Shown piece after piece: positions 34,686 to 46,985 of a stretch of 64,000 nucleotides of DNA. The notes under the pieces were generated by a model. It made no database searches. It saw nothing but the letters and a program-made list of their open reading frames with translations, and was not told the DNA's origin. A program made the translations under genes and the position numbers. Numbering within the stretch: position 1 is the first letter of the stretch; each line of letters opens with the position of its first letter. The stretch is from Moniliophthora roreri (lineage: Eukaryota; Basidiomycota; Agaricomycetes; Agaricales; Marasmiaceae), in NCBI GenBank assembly GCA_001466705.2, contig LATX02000189.1, forward strand, positions 1,054,001-1,118,000. Reading direction: 5' to 3'.

Positions 34686-37664
34686 AGGGATACCCTGCGC
34701 AACACCCGTGCTATCTCACCACAGCACCAGCAACCAGATTCCACAGGTCGCAGCTCTCGCAAGACGAATGGCAGCGTACAGACCACCAGGGACGCCAAAG
34801 ATGCCAAAGACACCACCACAGACGTTCAGAAAAAAGTCGCCTTCATATCCCCATCTCCCACTTTTGATGAACAACCTCCAGCAAGTCCCACCTTATCCTC
34901 ATCCCCAGCAGTCCAAGCCCCCTTGAAAACAACAGTCTCGCGTTTTCAGGCTACTCATAAAGAGCCTCGTGGTTCAACATCCTCTGCAGGCGCATCCTCT
35001 TCCAAAACAGATCTCGCTTCGACAAAGAATGGCGTTGCTAGTGCAAAAGCTTCTTCCATGCGCACGGCTTCCCCCTACGCCCAAAGCGTTCGATCGGGCA
35101 CTCCATATTCCCAGATGTCCAACAATACCAGTGGAAGCAGAATCCTTGCTGCAACAAGCTGGAGTGAAGTAACAGAAGAGGATCTAGTCTCAAATTTGGG
35201 TTCACGCGAGAGAACAAGGCAAGAGGTGCTGTTTGAAATCATTAGTAGCGAGGACAGGTGCGCCATCTCTTTCTACATCCCGCGCCTCCTCTCCTCATCG
35301 TCTCACCCATACAGATACGTCCAAGAACTCGCAAAAATGAAGGAAACTTTCATTGATCCACTCTTACATCCCTTCTCATCCTCAGGCACTGTATCTCCCA
35401 TATCTTCAACTCCAAACCTCGATTACCGAGATGATTTTTACCGCTCAGAGTCTCCGAGCGAATCCACAGATCAGCTTCCGCCCATCGCCGCACGCTTCAT
35501 GTCCCCGACTCCATCCATCCAACGTACTCCCAACATTGATGGCGAGTCCATGGAAACCGATGAAGACGATGACGATGAAGTCGATGTGCCTGCTTCCAAA
35601 GGCTACCTTCCTTCGAGAAAAGGTGCAACGTCACAAGCTTCAAAGCATAACCATCCCAGGTCCCCTTATCGCTCGTCCAACCGCGGAGCAACCGGGAATG
35701 GGTCAAGCTTCAAACCATCTACCGTATTACCCTTCCCCTCTCGCTCCCATCAATCATTACCTCCCCCACCTAGAGCTAATCAGTTCAACTCGTCGACCCA
35801 GTCTCTTGGAAGACAATCGACAGTAGTCGAACATTCTTCCCAATTGCATCATCAGCGAGAGAGGAATTATAGTCAGGGACAGTCAACGGTCAGCAAGGAA
35901 AAGGGCATGTTGCGCAAGCTGAAAAGGGGTGACACAAAGAATGCTGTATTGGGTGATACAGTGGCACCGCACCAGCTTCCCGAAGATTTACGGATATGTC
36001 TCGAGGTTATCGATAGTGGTGTGTTTGATGGACACAAGAGGCTTTCAGAGGCGTTGAAGAAGAGGTATGATGAGCAGTATCCGCTCATACGGTCTCTGGC
36101 AGATGTTTTTGTGGCAAACGTAAGGGTATCCCATCTCAAAAGTCTCTGGTCTATTTTTGATACGTTTTGTTCACAGTCGGACATTTTTCAAGGTTACGCC
36201 AAATACGTTCTTCACCTCGAACGTGCCCTCGAACAGGTCGATGCAGCGTTATCCAATGTCTCGACCAAGAAGCCTAAAAACCAAGACGTGGCAGAGTGGC
36301 AAAAGGTGTGCAACCTCTTGCAGAAACTCGAAGAGACAGCTAGCGAAAAGGGCGAAACGGGTTTGGCTATCACATTGTCCAAGCCTTTCCAGCGATTGCT
36401 CAAGTACCCATTACTCTTCCAAAACCTGCTGTTTCACACGGATCCCAGTACGTTCGAGTATGAGAGCACGCTGCAGATGGTTGCAGAGGTGGAGAGTATC
36501 GTGAGGAGCATTGAGGATGAAAAAATTCAAAAGGAGGAGAGGGACAAGACGCGAGATGTGTTTGCTAGGATTGATGGATTGGATAAACACCGACAGGTCG
36601 CTGCGCCTAAACCTTCAAGAATACTCATCGAAGAACGGCAATGCCCACCGACAGCGGGAAGCCCAGCAAAGGGTGGGTCACCGCAACAAGGCGTCCGGGG
36701 CAAATCGAGCTTCAAGAAGCTTAGCGACGTGCTGAGTACAGGCAAGAAGGACCTGTGGTTGGTGGTGTTTAATGATGTGGTCTTGTTATGCCAGAGGACT
36801 GGGACAACAAGTTTGCCCCTGGTGGCCGGGACGAATTCGAGGACAAATTCGTTACCGGAACTTCAGGGGAGATCAAAATACGCGACGACAGGGAGGAGGA
36901 ATTCACACACCAAGCCAAGGAACTTATATAAATTTATAAAGGTCAGTATCAATGATTAGGTTTTTGTCGTTTCTGACATGTATCTCGGTTTTAGATTGAA
37001 ACATGGGCAATAGGAGACGTCGCTCAACCGGAAGAGGGTGTCGTTTCCAAGGAAGAGTACGTTTTTCATTCTTCTTGTCACATTAAGATGTCTATCTGAC
37101 AGGATGTTTAATAGCGTTGCTCGTTCACGCGCTCAAGTTGGGAAAGCGCAGCCTCGGATCGTTCCTATGCCAGACGATGACGAAGACGATGATGGTGGCG
37201 CCGATTCGGACGACTCCGATAGGAAGAGTAAAATGAGCTTTTCGTATTGGGGTGCAGACAAGGTCACCGTCCAAAAGCCGCTCATCAAGCCACGCGTCGC
37301 TGCGAGAAGAATCGGTGGACCGTCCTATGGCAGGGAATCATCGGCGAACGCCAAGTTTGGTACACGGTTGGTGTCTGATGGCAATGGATCCAGTCCTCGA
37401 CCGGCAGGTAGGAGAGTGGTGCCAACGCCCACTCCGTCTCGGCTACGGCCAATCACCAATGATGATACCAAGGCGACAGTCACTCGACCGGGTTGGAATT
37501 CGAATACAAGCACTACCACTCCAAGGCCAACCGCTGCTTCGCCAATACCCAAACGTTCAAGGAATACTTCACAAACTAGCGCGGCAACTCGAACCACTGG
37601 GACGGCAGCCAAGATGTCTTCACCCGTGCCATCAGAGGATTCTGGGGTAGGCCTATATCGCTAA
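34233..37664 (+). CDS. Dbl-family RhoGEF (DH-PH)
   Basis: Guanine-nucleotide exchange factor for a Rho GTPase. Five exons (34233-35257, 35315-36119, 36177-36941, 36995-37056, 37115-37664) close in phase and give 1068 residues. The first two introns contain no stop, so a naive reading translates them. Residues 1-320 are disordered and include a PTKSTTPTKSTTP-type repeat, a His run and a run of ten Asp. The DH domain starts at RQEVLFEIISSEDRYVQEL, with a long insert, and continues with ICLEVIDSGVFDGHKRLSEA and LADVFVANSDIFQGYAKYV. Its CR3 signature is TLSKPFQRLLKYPLLFQNLL. A PH domain follows (DLWLVVFNDVVLLCQRT and later YKFIKIETWAIGDV) with a long Asn/Ser-rich insert. The C-terminal 180 residues are disordered and basic. 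No other domain is visible, so the target GTPase is open. Confidence 0.9.
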
Positions 37665-38186
37665 ATTCTTGCAAAGGATTCATCGCTAAAATAAAATGGT
37701 TGATTTCAAGGTTGGAGTCAAGATGTAGAAGAAGAAATCAAGGCAAACATTATCAAGTCCAGACTTTTTTGTTATCCGCTACGCTATCATCCTTTTTATC
37801 TTATTTCTCTTTTCTGTCTGTCCTACACTATTGGACTAACCATCGATCCTTCTGCTTTGTTGCTCGTACATGTTTGATACGCACTTTGTTCTGTCTGCTT
37901 TCATTATGACGATTATAATGCCCTCGCTCGGATTCAATTCCGCTTGTTCTATACCGTATATCATCCTCATAGGCATACACCACCTTCCTTTAAGCGGTTT
38001 TTTTATTCCTTCTCGGTCTGAATACCCCGACTTACCCTCATTCACTCACTCTGACATGTTTCCATTTCTCTTTGTGAACCCAAATAAATGCACCCTCGTT
38101 GCTAATAATTTCCATATTCTGCCTTACTTATCTACTTCAGTCTAGATTACAGATTTTGTATCATCATGCTTCTCTGGTCCTGGATT
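37665..38186. other. convergent 3' intergenic region
   Basis: The stretch of 522 bp lies between the convergent ends of the RhoGEF and asparagine synthetase genes. It is T-rich on the plus strand and should hold both 3' UTRs. Open frames here have no family features. Confidence 0.4.
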
Positions 38187-40490
38187 TTATTGATATGCTG
38201 CATTGTGAATACTGACACTTCTGCCTGACGGATCTGCAGAACAGCCCCAGTCGCCACGAGGTATCCAGCTGCAACGAGGGAAAAAAAGTCAGAAAGGTTG
38301 ATAACGCAAACTTGAAAAAACTCACCGAATGGCAGTACTAGCCGCTGCTTTTCCGGGGAATTGTGCTGGCGAGAAATAGTGCTAAGTAAAAGTTGGGTTA
38401 TGATTGGACAGAATGCAGTAGATACCTTCAAAGATGTCCCGAATATAATACGCTTCCTTGGTATCAGGTGTACTGTCGGGCCATCGTTCGGCACGTCTGT
38501 CAAATTGTTCATCCGAAACGATAGCTGCAGCGTGGTCTTTCATTCTGTGAGAATGATGAGAGTCAAGCGTTTGAGGAGATGGGAATAAACTCACGCATCG
38601 ATCCAAGAGTAACCAACTCCGTCAGAGAATTGTTCTTTCTGGCGCCAGAGAATTGACTTGGGTAGGTATGGCTGGAAGAAACGGCGTTGGTCGTGGTCAA
38701 AAAGGATGAAAAGACAGTACCTTGCCGTCTGGTGCACAGTCAAATGCTTTTCGCAGGATGTACTGTGTATAACACGTTAGCAAGCAGTAAGTACGACGAA
38801 GGCTGAGTCTGAGTCGTCACCTTTTCCATCTTTGGACATCCATCTTGGTCTACTTCCTGATTTGAGCCTTTACTGAACATCTTTTGCTGTGGGTCAACAT
38901 TCATCGCAACCTCTAGGAATTGCTTGTCTAGGAAAGGAACTCGAGCTTCTAAACCCCACGCCATTGTTGACCTGGCTAGAGTTCAGCACTTGGATTACGC
39001 AAGAGGAAGATCGTGCCCACTTGTTGGCTCGTAAACAATCGGCAGTATGCAAATTCTTGACCCGCTTTACGCATTCTTGGTGGAAGGATTTCGCGTTCGG
39101 TGCGGCATGGAAGTACAGATATCCTGTTGACATGGTGAATCCCGGGTAGAACTTAGGGGTTCCGACTACTCACCTCCGAGGACTTCATCGCTTCCTTCGC
39201 CGCTGAGCACCATCTTGACACCCATAGCCTTGATTTTCCGACTGAGCAGATACATCGGCGTACTGGCACGAACAGTTGTGACGTCGAATGTCTCTAGGTG
39301 GTATATAACATCCGGAATGGCATCAAGACCTTCTTGCACCGTGAACACGTATTCGTGGTGAACGGTTCCTAAGAAATGAGCAGCCTTTCGAGCAGCCAGC
39401 AAGTCCGGTGAGTTTTCCAGACCAATAGAGAAGGAATGCAATTGCGGCCAGGCGGCAATCGTTGCTGGGCTCTAGCGGTTAACACGCGTGTTCAATGCAG
39501 CTGAGGAACTAACTCACTCTGTTCTGAAGCAAAGACAGGAGTTGTAGGCCCGCTGATGGATTCCTGTAGCTTCTTCTGTCTAAGTTCAAATTGTTGTCGT
39601 GCTACCTTTTCCGTCTCTCTGGCTGCGATCGAGGCAATTAAACTGCTATCAAGTCCTCCGCTGAGGAGAACGCCATACGGCACCTCCGACATCAACCTCT
39701 TGCGAACTGCATCTTCCAGTGTAGTTCGCAAAAGTGTGAGGTCAACGGGATTGGTGGGTATTGTGGCTCCCTCAGCGTCAGTGTTCCACCAGGTTGGATG
39801 GTAGTATCTTGTAGTGGAGTTATCCCGGCTATCATATACGTGTCCGGGAGGGAAGGAGATGATAGAGTCGCATTCATCGACGATTGCTTTCAACTCGGAT
39901 GCAAACCAGACAGCGCCTGGTTTTTTCGAGTTCCAACCTTGGTACAGTGTGGTTATACCGATCGGGTCTCGAGCAGCAGTGATGCGCGGCGGGGTGACCG
40001 ACTCGTCGAGGAGAACGAATGAAAACATTCCGTCGAGTAAGGGGCACAGTTCCTTGTCGTGCTTCCGATACTAAGACGTAGTGAGTACCTTGAAAGGTAG
40101 TCGCGTCGATAAGTAGTATCTCACTAAGGGAATTATGACTTCACAGTCCGAATGTGTCTTGAACTTGACATCTGGTCCCAGAGACGAACGGATAGCGAGA
40201 TGATTGTAGATCTCTCCGTTAACAGCCAGGATGATTTTGCCATCCTCGCTGATCAATGGCTGAGCCCCAGTATCTAGTGAGGTCTATCAATTAAAGAGGA
40301 GCATGCTATGGTTTGTGGACGCACCGACACCGACGATAGCAAGACGTTCATGCACAAGAACAGACTCTTTCCCGACATAACATCCCGACCAATCAGGGCC
40401 ACGATGCCGAAGCTTTTTTGAACAGGCTATTGCACGTGTCCTGTAGCTCGCGGGGGTATCTATACCATGGACAGCGAATATACCACACAT
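38187..40490 (-). CDS. asparagine synthetase (glutamine-hydrolysing)
   Basis: The enzyme makes asparagine from aspartate, glutamine and ATP. Start at 40490 with [13 protein letters not shown]: the Cys after Met is the class II glutaminase nucleophile. The glutaminase domain continues with [38 protein letters not shown] and [11 protein letters not shown]. The synthetase domain has the PP-loop as [19 protein letters not shown], then IETFDVTT-type [60 protein letters not shown] and [18 protein letters not shown]. The last exon reads [17 protein letters not shown] and ends at 38187. About ten introns. All catalytic landmarks are present. It is divergent from pis1, with 270 bp between starts. Confidence 0.96.
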
Positions 40491-40760
40491 TTCCTGGAGG
40501 AATATAAGATGTGGCACACGACGAGATGGTTGAAGTAAAAGTTTGACAGCTAATCCCTGAATTTTCCATTTTTCAGGCATAGGAGTTCTGACTCGATTGG
40601 AGATAAGATAAGATTTTGATGACCTGAACCTCATTTGTCAACGTCCGTGAGTTGCCGGGCCGGCGAAATCTGGCGGGCAAGCAGTCATGTTGAGCAAAAA
40701 AACTTAGCGTCCTACTCCATCCTCACGCCCAACTGCAGCCCTCAATAACCGCAGCCCTCA

Positions 40761-41755
40761 ATGACCGCCACCACGAGCAGCCAAGACAACTCCCCCCCGG
40801 AGCCAGAGAGACGGTCCATTGGCCTCATTGACGCCAGAGTAGCCGTTGACTTGGCTACTGCTTCATCCTATTCGGAGAATGTCTTTCTTTTTGTACCCAA
40901 TCTCATTGGTACCTCGTTCACCGTGTCATCTTTGTGGCGGTATGAAGACTGACTCGAACCCTATAGGATACACCCGTATCATATTGGCCGCTGTCTCCAT
41001 ACATTACATGAGCTATCACCCGATATACTGCACAACTGCATATGTTATTTCATGCTTGCTGGACGCTGCTGATGGACTTGCTGCGCGGAAACTCAAGCAA
41101 TCCTCCAAGTTTGGGGCCTGTTTGGACATGGTAACCGACCGGTGAGCTGACTTGTGTTTGGAATACCAGCTTGTCTCACTGAGTCCGTTATCTTAGGTGT
41201 ACTACAACATGTTTACTTTGCTATCTGTCAATAGCCTATCCGACCTATGCAATCTTTTTCCAAGCCCTTATTACACTGGACTTCAGCAGCCATTACATGC
41301 ACATGTACAGGCAAGTTCAGCGCTATATGTTCGCACTCATGTACTCACTTTGTATCAGCTCGCTTCTCACTGGTTCAGAGAGTCATAAACGAGTGACCAG
41401 TGATGTCAGTCGAATTCTTCGGTGGTATTACACAAAAAAGGTGTGCCCATCCAATGTTACCAATAACTTTTCTAACATCGTCTAGTGGGTCCTGTTTTTG
41501 ATTTGTGCTGCAAATGAGCTCTTTTTCGTCGCCTTGTATCTCGTCAAATGGACTTCGAGCGAGCTTTCGGCTATCCCGTTCGTTGGAATCTATGTTCCAA
41601 GTGTCATAGCCCAGATCCCTATTGCCAAATTCGTTGCCTGGTGCACACTCCCAGTTTGTGCTCTGAAGAACGTTATAAACTTGGTACAACTTTGGAAAGC
41701 ATCAAAGGTCATTGTTGGTGTGGATTTGGCCGAGAGGCGGGCGAAGTCAGAATGA
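40761..41755 (+). CDS. pis1: phosphatidylinositol synthase (CDP-DAG--inositol 3-phosphatidyltransferase)
   Basis: This ER enzyme condenses CDP-diacylglycerol and inositol. Start at 40761 (MTATTSSQDNSPPEPERR). Exons give VFLFVPNLIGYTRIILAAVS, ISCLLDAADGLAARKLKQSS with KFGACLDMVTDR, which is the full CDP-alcohol phosphatidyltransferase motif D-x2-D-G-x2-A-R-x8-G-x3-D-x3-D. Then CLLCYLSIAYPTYAIFFQAL, TLDFSSHYMHMYSSLLTGSE with SHKRV (a PIS hallmark), RILRWYYTKKWVLFLICAAN and LVQLWKASKVIVGVDLAERR. Stop at 41753-41755. About four introns. The N-terminal 45 residues are an extra acidic extension. The related enzyme phosphatidylserine synthase lies at 55.7 kb on the other side of the transposon island. 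Confidence 0.95.
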
Positions 41756-41981
41756 AGAGGATTGTTGATGAGGTGGCACTTGACACTTGATTCCTACGAC
41801 TGCATATATTACTTCGAACGTCTACTTAGAGGATTTGTGTATATCTGTCCATATTCACCTGTGGATTCGTAATAACATTTGTGCATAACTTATGAATTGC
41901 AGGAGCTCAGCGAGAAATCCAGGTTGAGTCTTACGTGAGGGCGCCCAAAATTTCGCTGCTCGATCATCGACCACCAGGTGC

Positions 41982-44900
41982 ATGCAGTCTCAAGCAATAC
42001 TTCGCAGGTCAAAGTCGTTATTAAAGGCTTCAAGAGCAGTTTCTCTTTCCCGGCCTCCAAAAGCCCCTTCTTCCCGTATCCTTACACCCGTTTCTCATGG
42101 AAAACGTCTAACATCTTCGACGTCTAATACCTCTGCTTCAACACCCGATGCTATACCACCACCTTCAGAACCCCCGACAGAAGAATTTTCAGACTCTTCG
42201 TCGCCTCCCCCTTTGACACCCGCAGAGGAAGTCGAGAGGACAAGAACGAGGCGGAGAGCAGTGTCATCCATTCCACCGAAAGAGCCCGAGGTACCAGAAC
42301 TTCCGGATGACCTGGATATTATATGGACGCCATCGCGCACAGAGTCGAACGAAGAACATATTACATCGGCATTACCTCCAGATGACATCTTAGAAGAAGC
42401 TCTCCATAATCTCTATATAGCGTTACATCCTCAGACTCAGAACCGCGCAGTTTTTTCATCTCCTCTCGGACCCCCAGTAGAACCGTCGCTTGGACTCTAT
42501 TGTCCAATTGAAGGAGGCGAATATGTTATCGATGCCACCGTGAAAGAACTAGCGCGTAGGACGGGAGCAGAGGTGATAGTGTTGGATGCTGTTCAGCTAG
42601 CTGCAGGTGAATGGGGGGAATTTGGACCAGGTTTGTTTCGGGTCTACTTCTGAATGCCTTCCCACTCATATTTTGCAGCTGCGAACTCTCTACAACTACC
42701 CCGAAACCCCTTGCATTTCGCATCCTCCTCATCGAATTCGCGCTCTACAGCTCCAGTTGATGAGGATGACGAATCCGCATTACCGTTCAGCAGCCCTACG
42801 AAGATGATGTTGACCTTTCTGTCACCCTCCACATCTGCTGGCCCATCAGTCGTCGCTTCGTCTAGTAGACGTACTGTTCCTGCGAGTAAAATCAAAGTCT
42901 TCTTTGATGCGCTCGTGAATATACAGGTCAAGAACACGGAACCAAAACCGTCTGCTGGCCGTAGTCCCCCTCGGCTTATTTACATTCGTGATTTTCCTAC
43001 TCTTGCGTCGACCGCCTCGGTATGGTATCCTCCCCTACTATCATCCATCCGCCAAAGGCGCAAAGGCGCCATGTCGAGGTCATCTTCACCTGTCCCCAAT
43101 CCTATGGCAATCATCTTCGGGATGACACCACCAATCACTGCTCCAGAAACACCGCTAGAATCACACCCTTCTCCAGTCGACCACAATGCCATCATGAACC
43201 TGCTCATGAAAGGACGATCACCCGCGTCCCAGATCAGTATCGAATCATCCAAGCCTTCGCCTAAATCCGAGTGGAGTGAAGGAACATCGGCGGATTCTGC
43301 GAGAGAAAAGCGTTTGCGGCAGCGATTGAAAAAATGGGAACGAGGAGAAAACCTTGTTCAACACGAGTTTCCAAAGTATTTTGTACAAGATCGGAGCTCG
43401 GAGGAAGCTGGTGCCTCATCTAGGCCAGAGGTAATTGTAGTTGGACCGAACACTGCAGCACTCTCTGCTATGTCAAGTGCTGCTGCTGGCATTGCATCCG
43501 AGTCTGAAAATGGACCGTCTTTCTTCAGGACGTCTATCCTGGTGCCTAATATTCGGTCAACAACGCGGGAGCGCGATTGTAGGGTTGCACGTCGCAGGGA
43601 AATCAACGAGTTGACGATAAGAATGGGTATTGGTGTCATCGGTGGAATGCTGCAGGAACAACAAGCGTCAGTGAGCCTTTCGCCGGCACTTGAAACTGTG
43701 AAACAGCAAGAAGCAGAAGGATCTCGCTCAGAAGAATCTGGAGATAGTCAACTCGAAGATATTGTGCCTGTCACGCCAAAAACGATGTGGGAATCTTGGG
43801 GACAACGGATAGAGACGTGGAAAGATGTCCGACGTATCGCTGATCGGGCGTTGGGAAGTGTTGTCGCTGCACGTCATGGAGTAGACGAAAAGCCATCTTT
43901 GGAGCGTACGATCGTTTCATGGCAAGACGCAGAACGAGCGTGGTCTGCTGTACGTGGACACATTGAAGTGCGCAAGTCGTGGATAAAAGATGCTTTACCG
44001 GCGCGGACCAAGGAAGAGGCTAGCGAAGAAGATGACACTGACGAAGTTGGAAATGACGAGGTCATCGAGAAAGTAAAAAATGATCCTGACCTGAGTGAAC
44101 ATGAGCACCGACTTTTACCTGCTATCGTCAACGCTGGTGGGTTCCCTTCTTCGCTGTCTTACACTCTTTTCTGACCTGTGGTTTTAGCTTCCATGTCAAC
44201 TACCTTTAGTCATGTTCATCTTCCACAGCACACCATAGACTCAGTGCGATCAATCGTGTCTTTACCTTTGCTGCATCCGAAAGCTTTTCAACATGGTGTA
44301 TTAAAAGAGTATGGGATGAATGGTTGTCTACTCTTTGGCCCTCCAGGCACGGGTAAAACGTTGGTAGTCCGAGCACTAGCCAAGGAAGCCGGTTGTCGTA
44401 TGATGGTCATCTCTCCGTCGGACGTTATGGACATGGTGAGTTGGTGATTCATTTGTCTTTGAAAACTCTCATTCAGGAAACGTAGTACATTGGTGAAGGC
44501 GAAAAGTTGGTGAAAGCGGTGTTCTCGCTTGCTCGTCGGCTTTCCCCTTGTGTTGTCTTCCTTGACGAGATCGATGCTTTGTTTGGTGCTCGCGCTTCTG
44601 CTCGCGAAAGCAGCGGTGGTGGTGCTATCGCCCACAGGGGAATCATTACGGAGTTCATGCAGGAGATGGACGGCCTCAAGACCTCGAGAGAGGATAATGT
44701 TATTGTCATTGGGGCAACAAATAGACCATTCGATTTGGACGATGCTATTCTTCGGCGACTCCCTCGAAGGCTCTTGGTGGACTTACCAGGCGAAAAGGAG
44801 CGTGCAGGTACGTTAAGTTGGCTTCCCGTGGGCCCTCATCTCAAGGATACCCTACGCTAGAGATCCTCAACATTTTCTTACGGGACGAAACCTTGGCTCC

Positions 44901-45441
44901 AAACCTTGACGTTAACATTTTGGCTCAACAGACGGACGGCTTCTCTGGGTCAGATCTCAAGAGTGCGTAATGCCCGCATCATGTGTATTTGCCTCTCTCA
45001 TCGCTACTATTTTGATCAGATCTCTGTGTTTCCGCCGCAATAGATGCTGTCAAGGAACACATAAAGCTCCCTTGGGCTACAACGACGTCACCAGCATCCG
45101 GGTCGATGACAACGGAGTCGGAGTCTGAGAAAGCTCACGAATCCAGCGTATCATCCGAGCTGAAGGCGCGTGTCCTAGCACGACGCAACTTCGACAAAGC
45201 ACTTAGAGAAATAACACCATCCTCTTCAGAGGCATTAGGCAGCCTTGCTGCGTTGCGAAAATGGAATGAGGAATTTGGCGAGGGACGGAATAACCGGAAA
45301 AAGAGGCAAGTCATCTGGGGCAAGGGCCTCTTCGGCTTCAACGATAAAGGATCTGCAATTCAGCCCTATCAAGAGGGCAAAGCCATTCCAGCACCTGCAG
45401 ATCCTGCACCCGCGAACCCTGCATCAGAAACATTGATATAG
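41982..45441 (+). CDS. mitochondrial AAA ATPase of the Msp1/spastin (meiotic) clade with long N-terminal region
   Basis: Start at 41982 with a strong mitochondrial presequence ([20 protein letters not shown]: basic, Ser-rich, no acidic residues). The first intron (donor GTTTGT, acceptor TTTTGCAG) joins GEFGP to [11 protein letters not shown] region of about 650 residues before the ATPase is poorly conserved but contains ordered parts ([40 protein letters not shown]). The AAA module has [20 protein letters not shown], Walker [21 protein letters not shown], Walker [40 protein letters not shown] with the paired arginine fingers, and [19 protein letters not shown]. The C-terminus has [20 protein letters not shown] and KWNEEFGEG, typical of the meiotic clade. 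Stop at 45439-45441. It is much longer than Msp1 (about 360 residues), so a distinct fungal mitochondrial member is likelier than Msp1 itself. Confidence 0.88.
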
Positions 45442-45535
45442 TCGGATCCTGTAGAGTAATTTAAACTACTGTACACTGTGATACAAAGGTGTTAAGTAAA
45501 TTAGATCGGGTTATGATACGTTTTGGTATCGATGT

Positions 45536-46840
45536 TTAAGGCCTTGTGTTACGACGCCTTTGAGTTCTCGGAGCCTCTTCTTCCTCTTCATCTGGGCCAG
45601 CCTCTGCATCTTCGTCCTCATCTTCGTCGACCACCGTCTTCCTTCCTTTTCCCTTTCCTTTTGACTTTCTGCCCTTCTGTGTGCGTGACGGCTGGCTTAG
45701 CTGTGTTTGGCCTTGCGACGGGTCCTCCATATCCTCGTCCGTATCTTCGTCGCTCATAGTCCTGGCCCTAACTCGTCGCTTACCGTCTTCGCCATCCCGA
45801 ACAGCATCCTCGCCGACCGGAATGAGTGGGGACTCTGTTGCCTCTCTGGGCCACTCAATTTGGCAAGTTGGGCATTCGCCTTTATGTCTTCTGAAGGTTT
45901 TGAAGCAGTGGAAGTGCATTCTGGTTTTGCAGTTATTTCTGTGGCACGCCACTCCTTTCGTAATCATCTAGTGGCAAAAGGATCAAGATAAGGAAGAATA
46001 CTAGAGTCAGTTTATGACGTACATCGTGACAAATCGTACATTCCAAGATCTCGTCAGGATAGGTTGCCTTCAAGTATGGGAATAATTCGAGTAGCGTTTT
46101 CGGGGACAGGGAGTACCTGCCACGCCTGAAGTGTGCCTGAGTACCGGGATATTTGAATGAAAAGTGAAAGTACGCACTTGCTCTTCAACAGCCACCCTTT
46201 GGCGACAAAAGTGGCAAGAACACCTTCGGCTTGGGTCTTCGTCATCTTGACCTTATCCTTGAGGGCCGTGACCTCCCCTAGAGCAGCTATTGAGGATAGA
46301 GAATACGATTCTTTGCGAGCCAACATAATTTGTTCAACCTGTTGAGTGGTAAAGAAATTAACGCCAACATGTCGCGTGAAAACTCACGATCGCCTTGAAA
46401 AACACGATTTCATTGGGGGTGAAGTCTGTAGCCATCTGTGCCAGCTCGTCGTCTTTTCGATTAACCTGGAGCACCATTAGCATTGTGGACGTGTATTGTA
46501 CCTCCTATGAACTCGTACCAAGGAAAAAAGTTTCTTTCCTGACGTCTCGTCCTGAATCCCTTTGAACTCAAGCTCAAAATCATTCAGTGACTTGTTGACG
46601 TTCATCACGAACAGATCCCATGAATCATCCGTGTCCGAGTATGCAATGTTGATATTATTATCAACAGCTGAGGGCCAATATGTTCAGTTGAAGATCTGCA
46701 TCTGAGAATGTGATGAGTGAACCTTTTACGCCTTCGATGCATTGCTGCCAGAGAATTCGAGCAAGAGCCTCAGATAGAGTTCCTCTTGAGAGTATAGCTT
46801 GCAAGAAAAGTCGTTGAACATCTGCAGTAGAAACTGTCAT
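45536..46840 (-). CDS. nse1: Nse1, RING subunit of the Smc5/6 complex
   Basis: Nse1 pairs with Nse3 in the Smc5/6 DNA-repair complex and has a RING-like E3 domain. Start at 46840 (MTVSTADVQRLFLQAILSRG), then TLSEALARILWQQCIEGVKA, LNDFELEFKGIQDETSGKKF, FTPNEIVFFKAIVEQIMLAR and TQAEGVLATFVAKGWLLKSK (tandem winged-helix region), GRYSLSPKTLLELFPYLKAT. The variant RING is ECTICHDMITKGVACHRN, NCKTRMHFHCFKTFRRHKGE and CPTCQIEWP, with all zinc ligands. The end is acidic and Lys/Arg-rich (DEDEDEDAEAGPDEEEEEAP) and stops at 45536. Convergent with the AAA ATPase gene. Upstream lies a short GC-rich region and then the transposon island. Confidence 0.93.
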
Positions 46841-46985
46841 AGTGTGAAGGTTGACATGTTGACACGTTACCGTGTCACGTTGCAGAGGCGCGTCTCCCGG
46901 TCACGCACGGGGTCGGTGACTCGCCGGTCGGTGACTCGACATGACCGTAACGCTCGACTGTGTCTCGTGGCCATGACATAGCATA
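46841..46985 (-). promoter_or_regulatory. nse1 promoter with direct repeat and hairpin
   Basis: This is the last CpG-rich stretch before the transposon island and should be the nse1 promoter. It has a 13-bp direct repeat, GGTCGGTGACTCG, at 46911-46923 and 46926-46938, and a 6-bp inverted repeat GACACG-TTAC-CGTGTC at 46861-46876 directly upstream of the start. Their function as binding sites is a guess. Confidence 0.4.
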
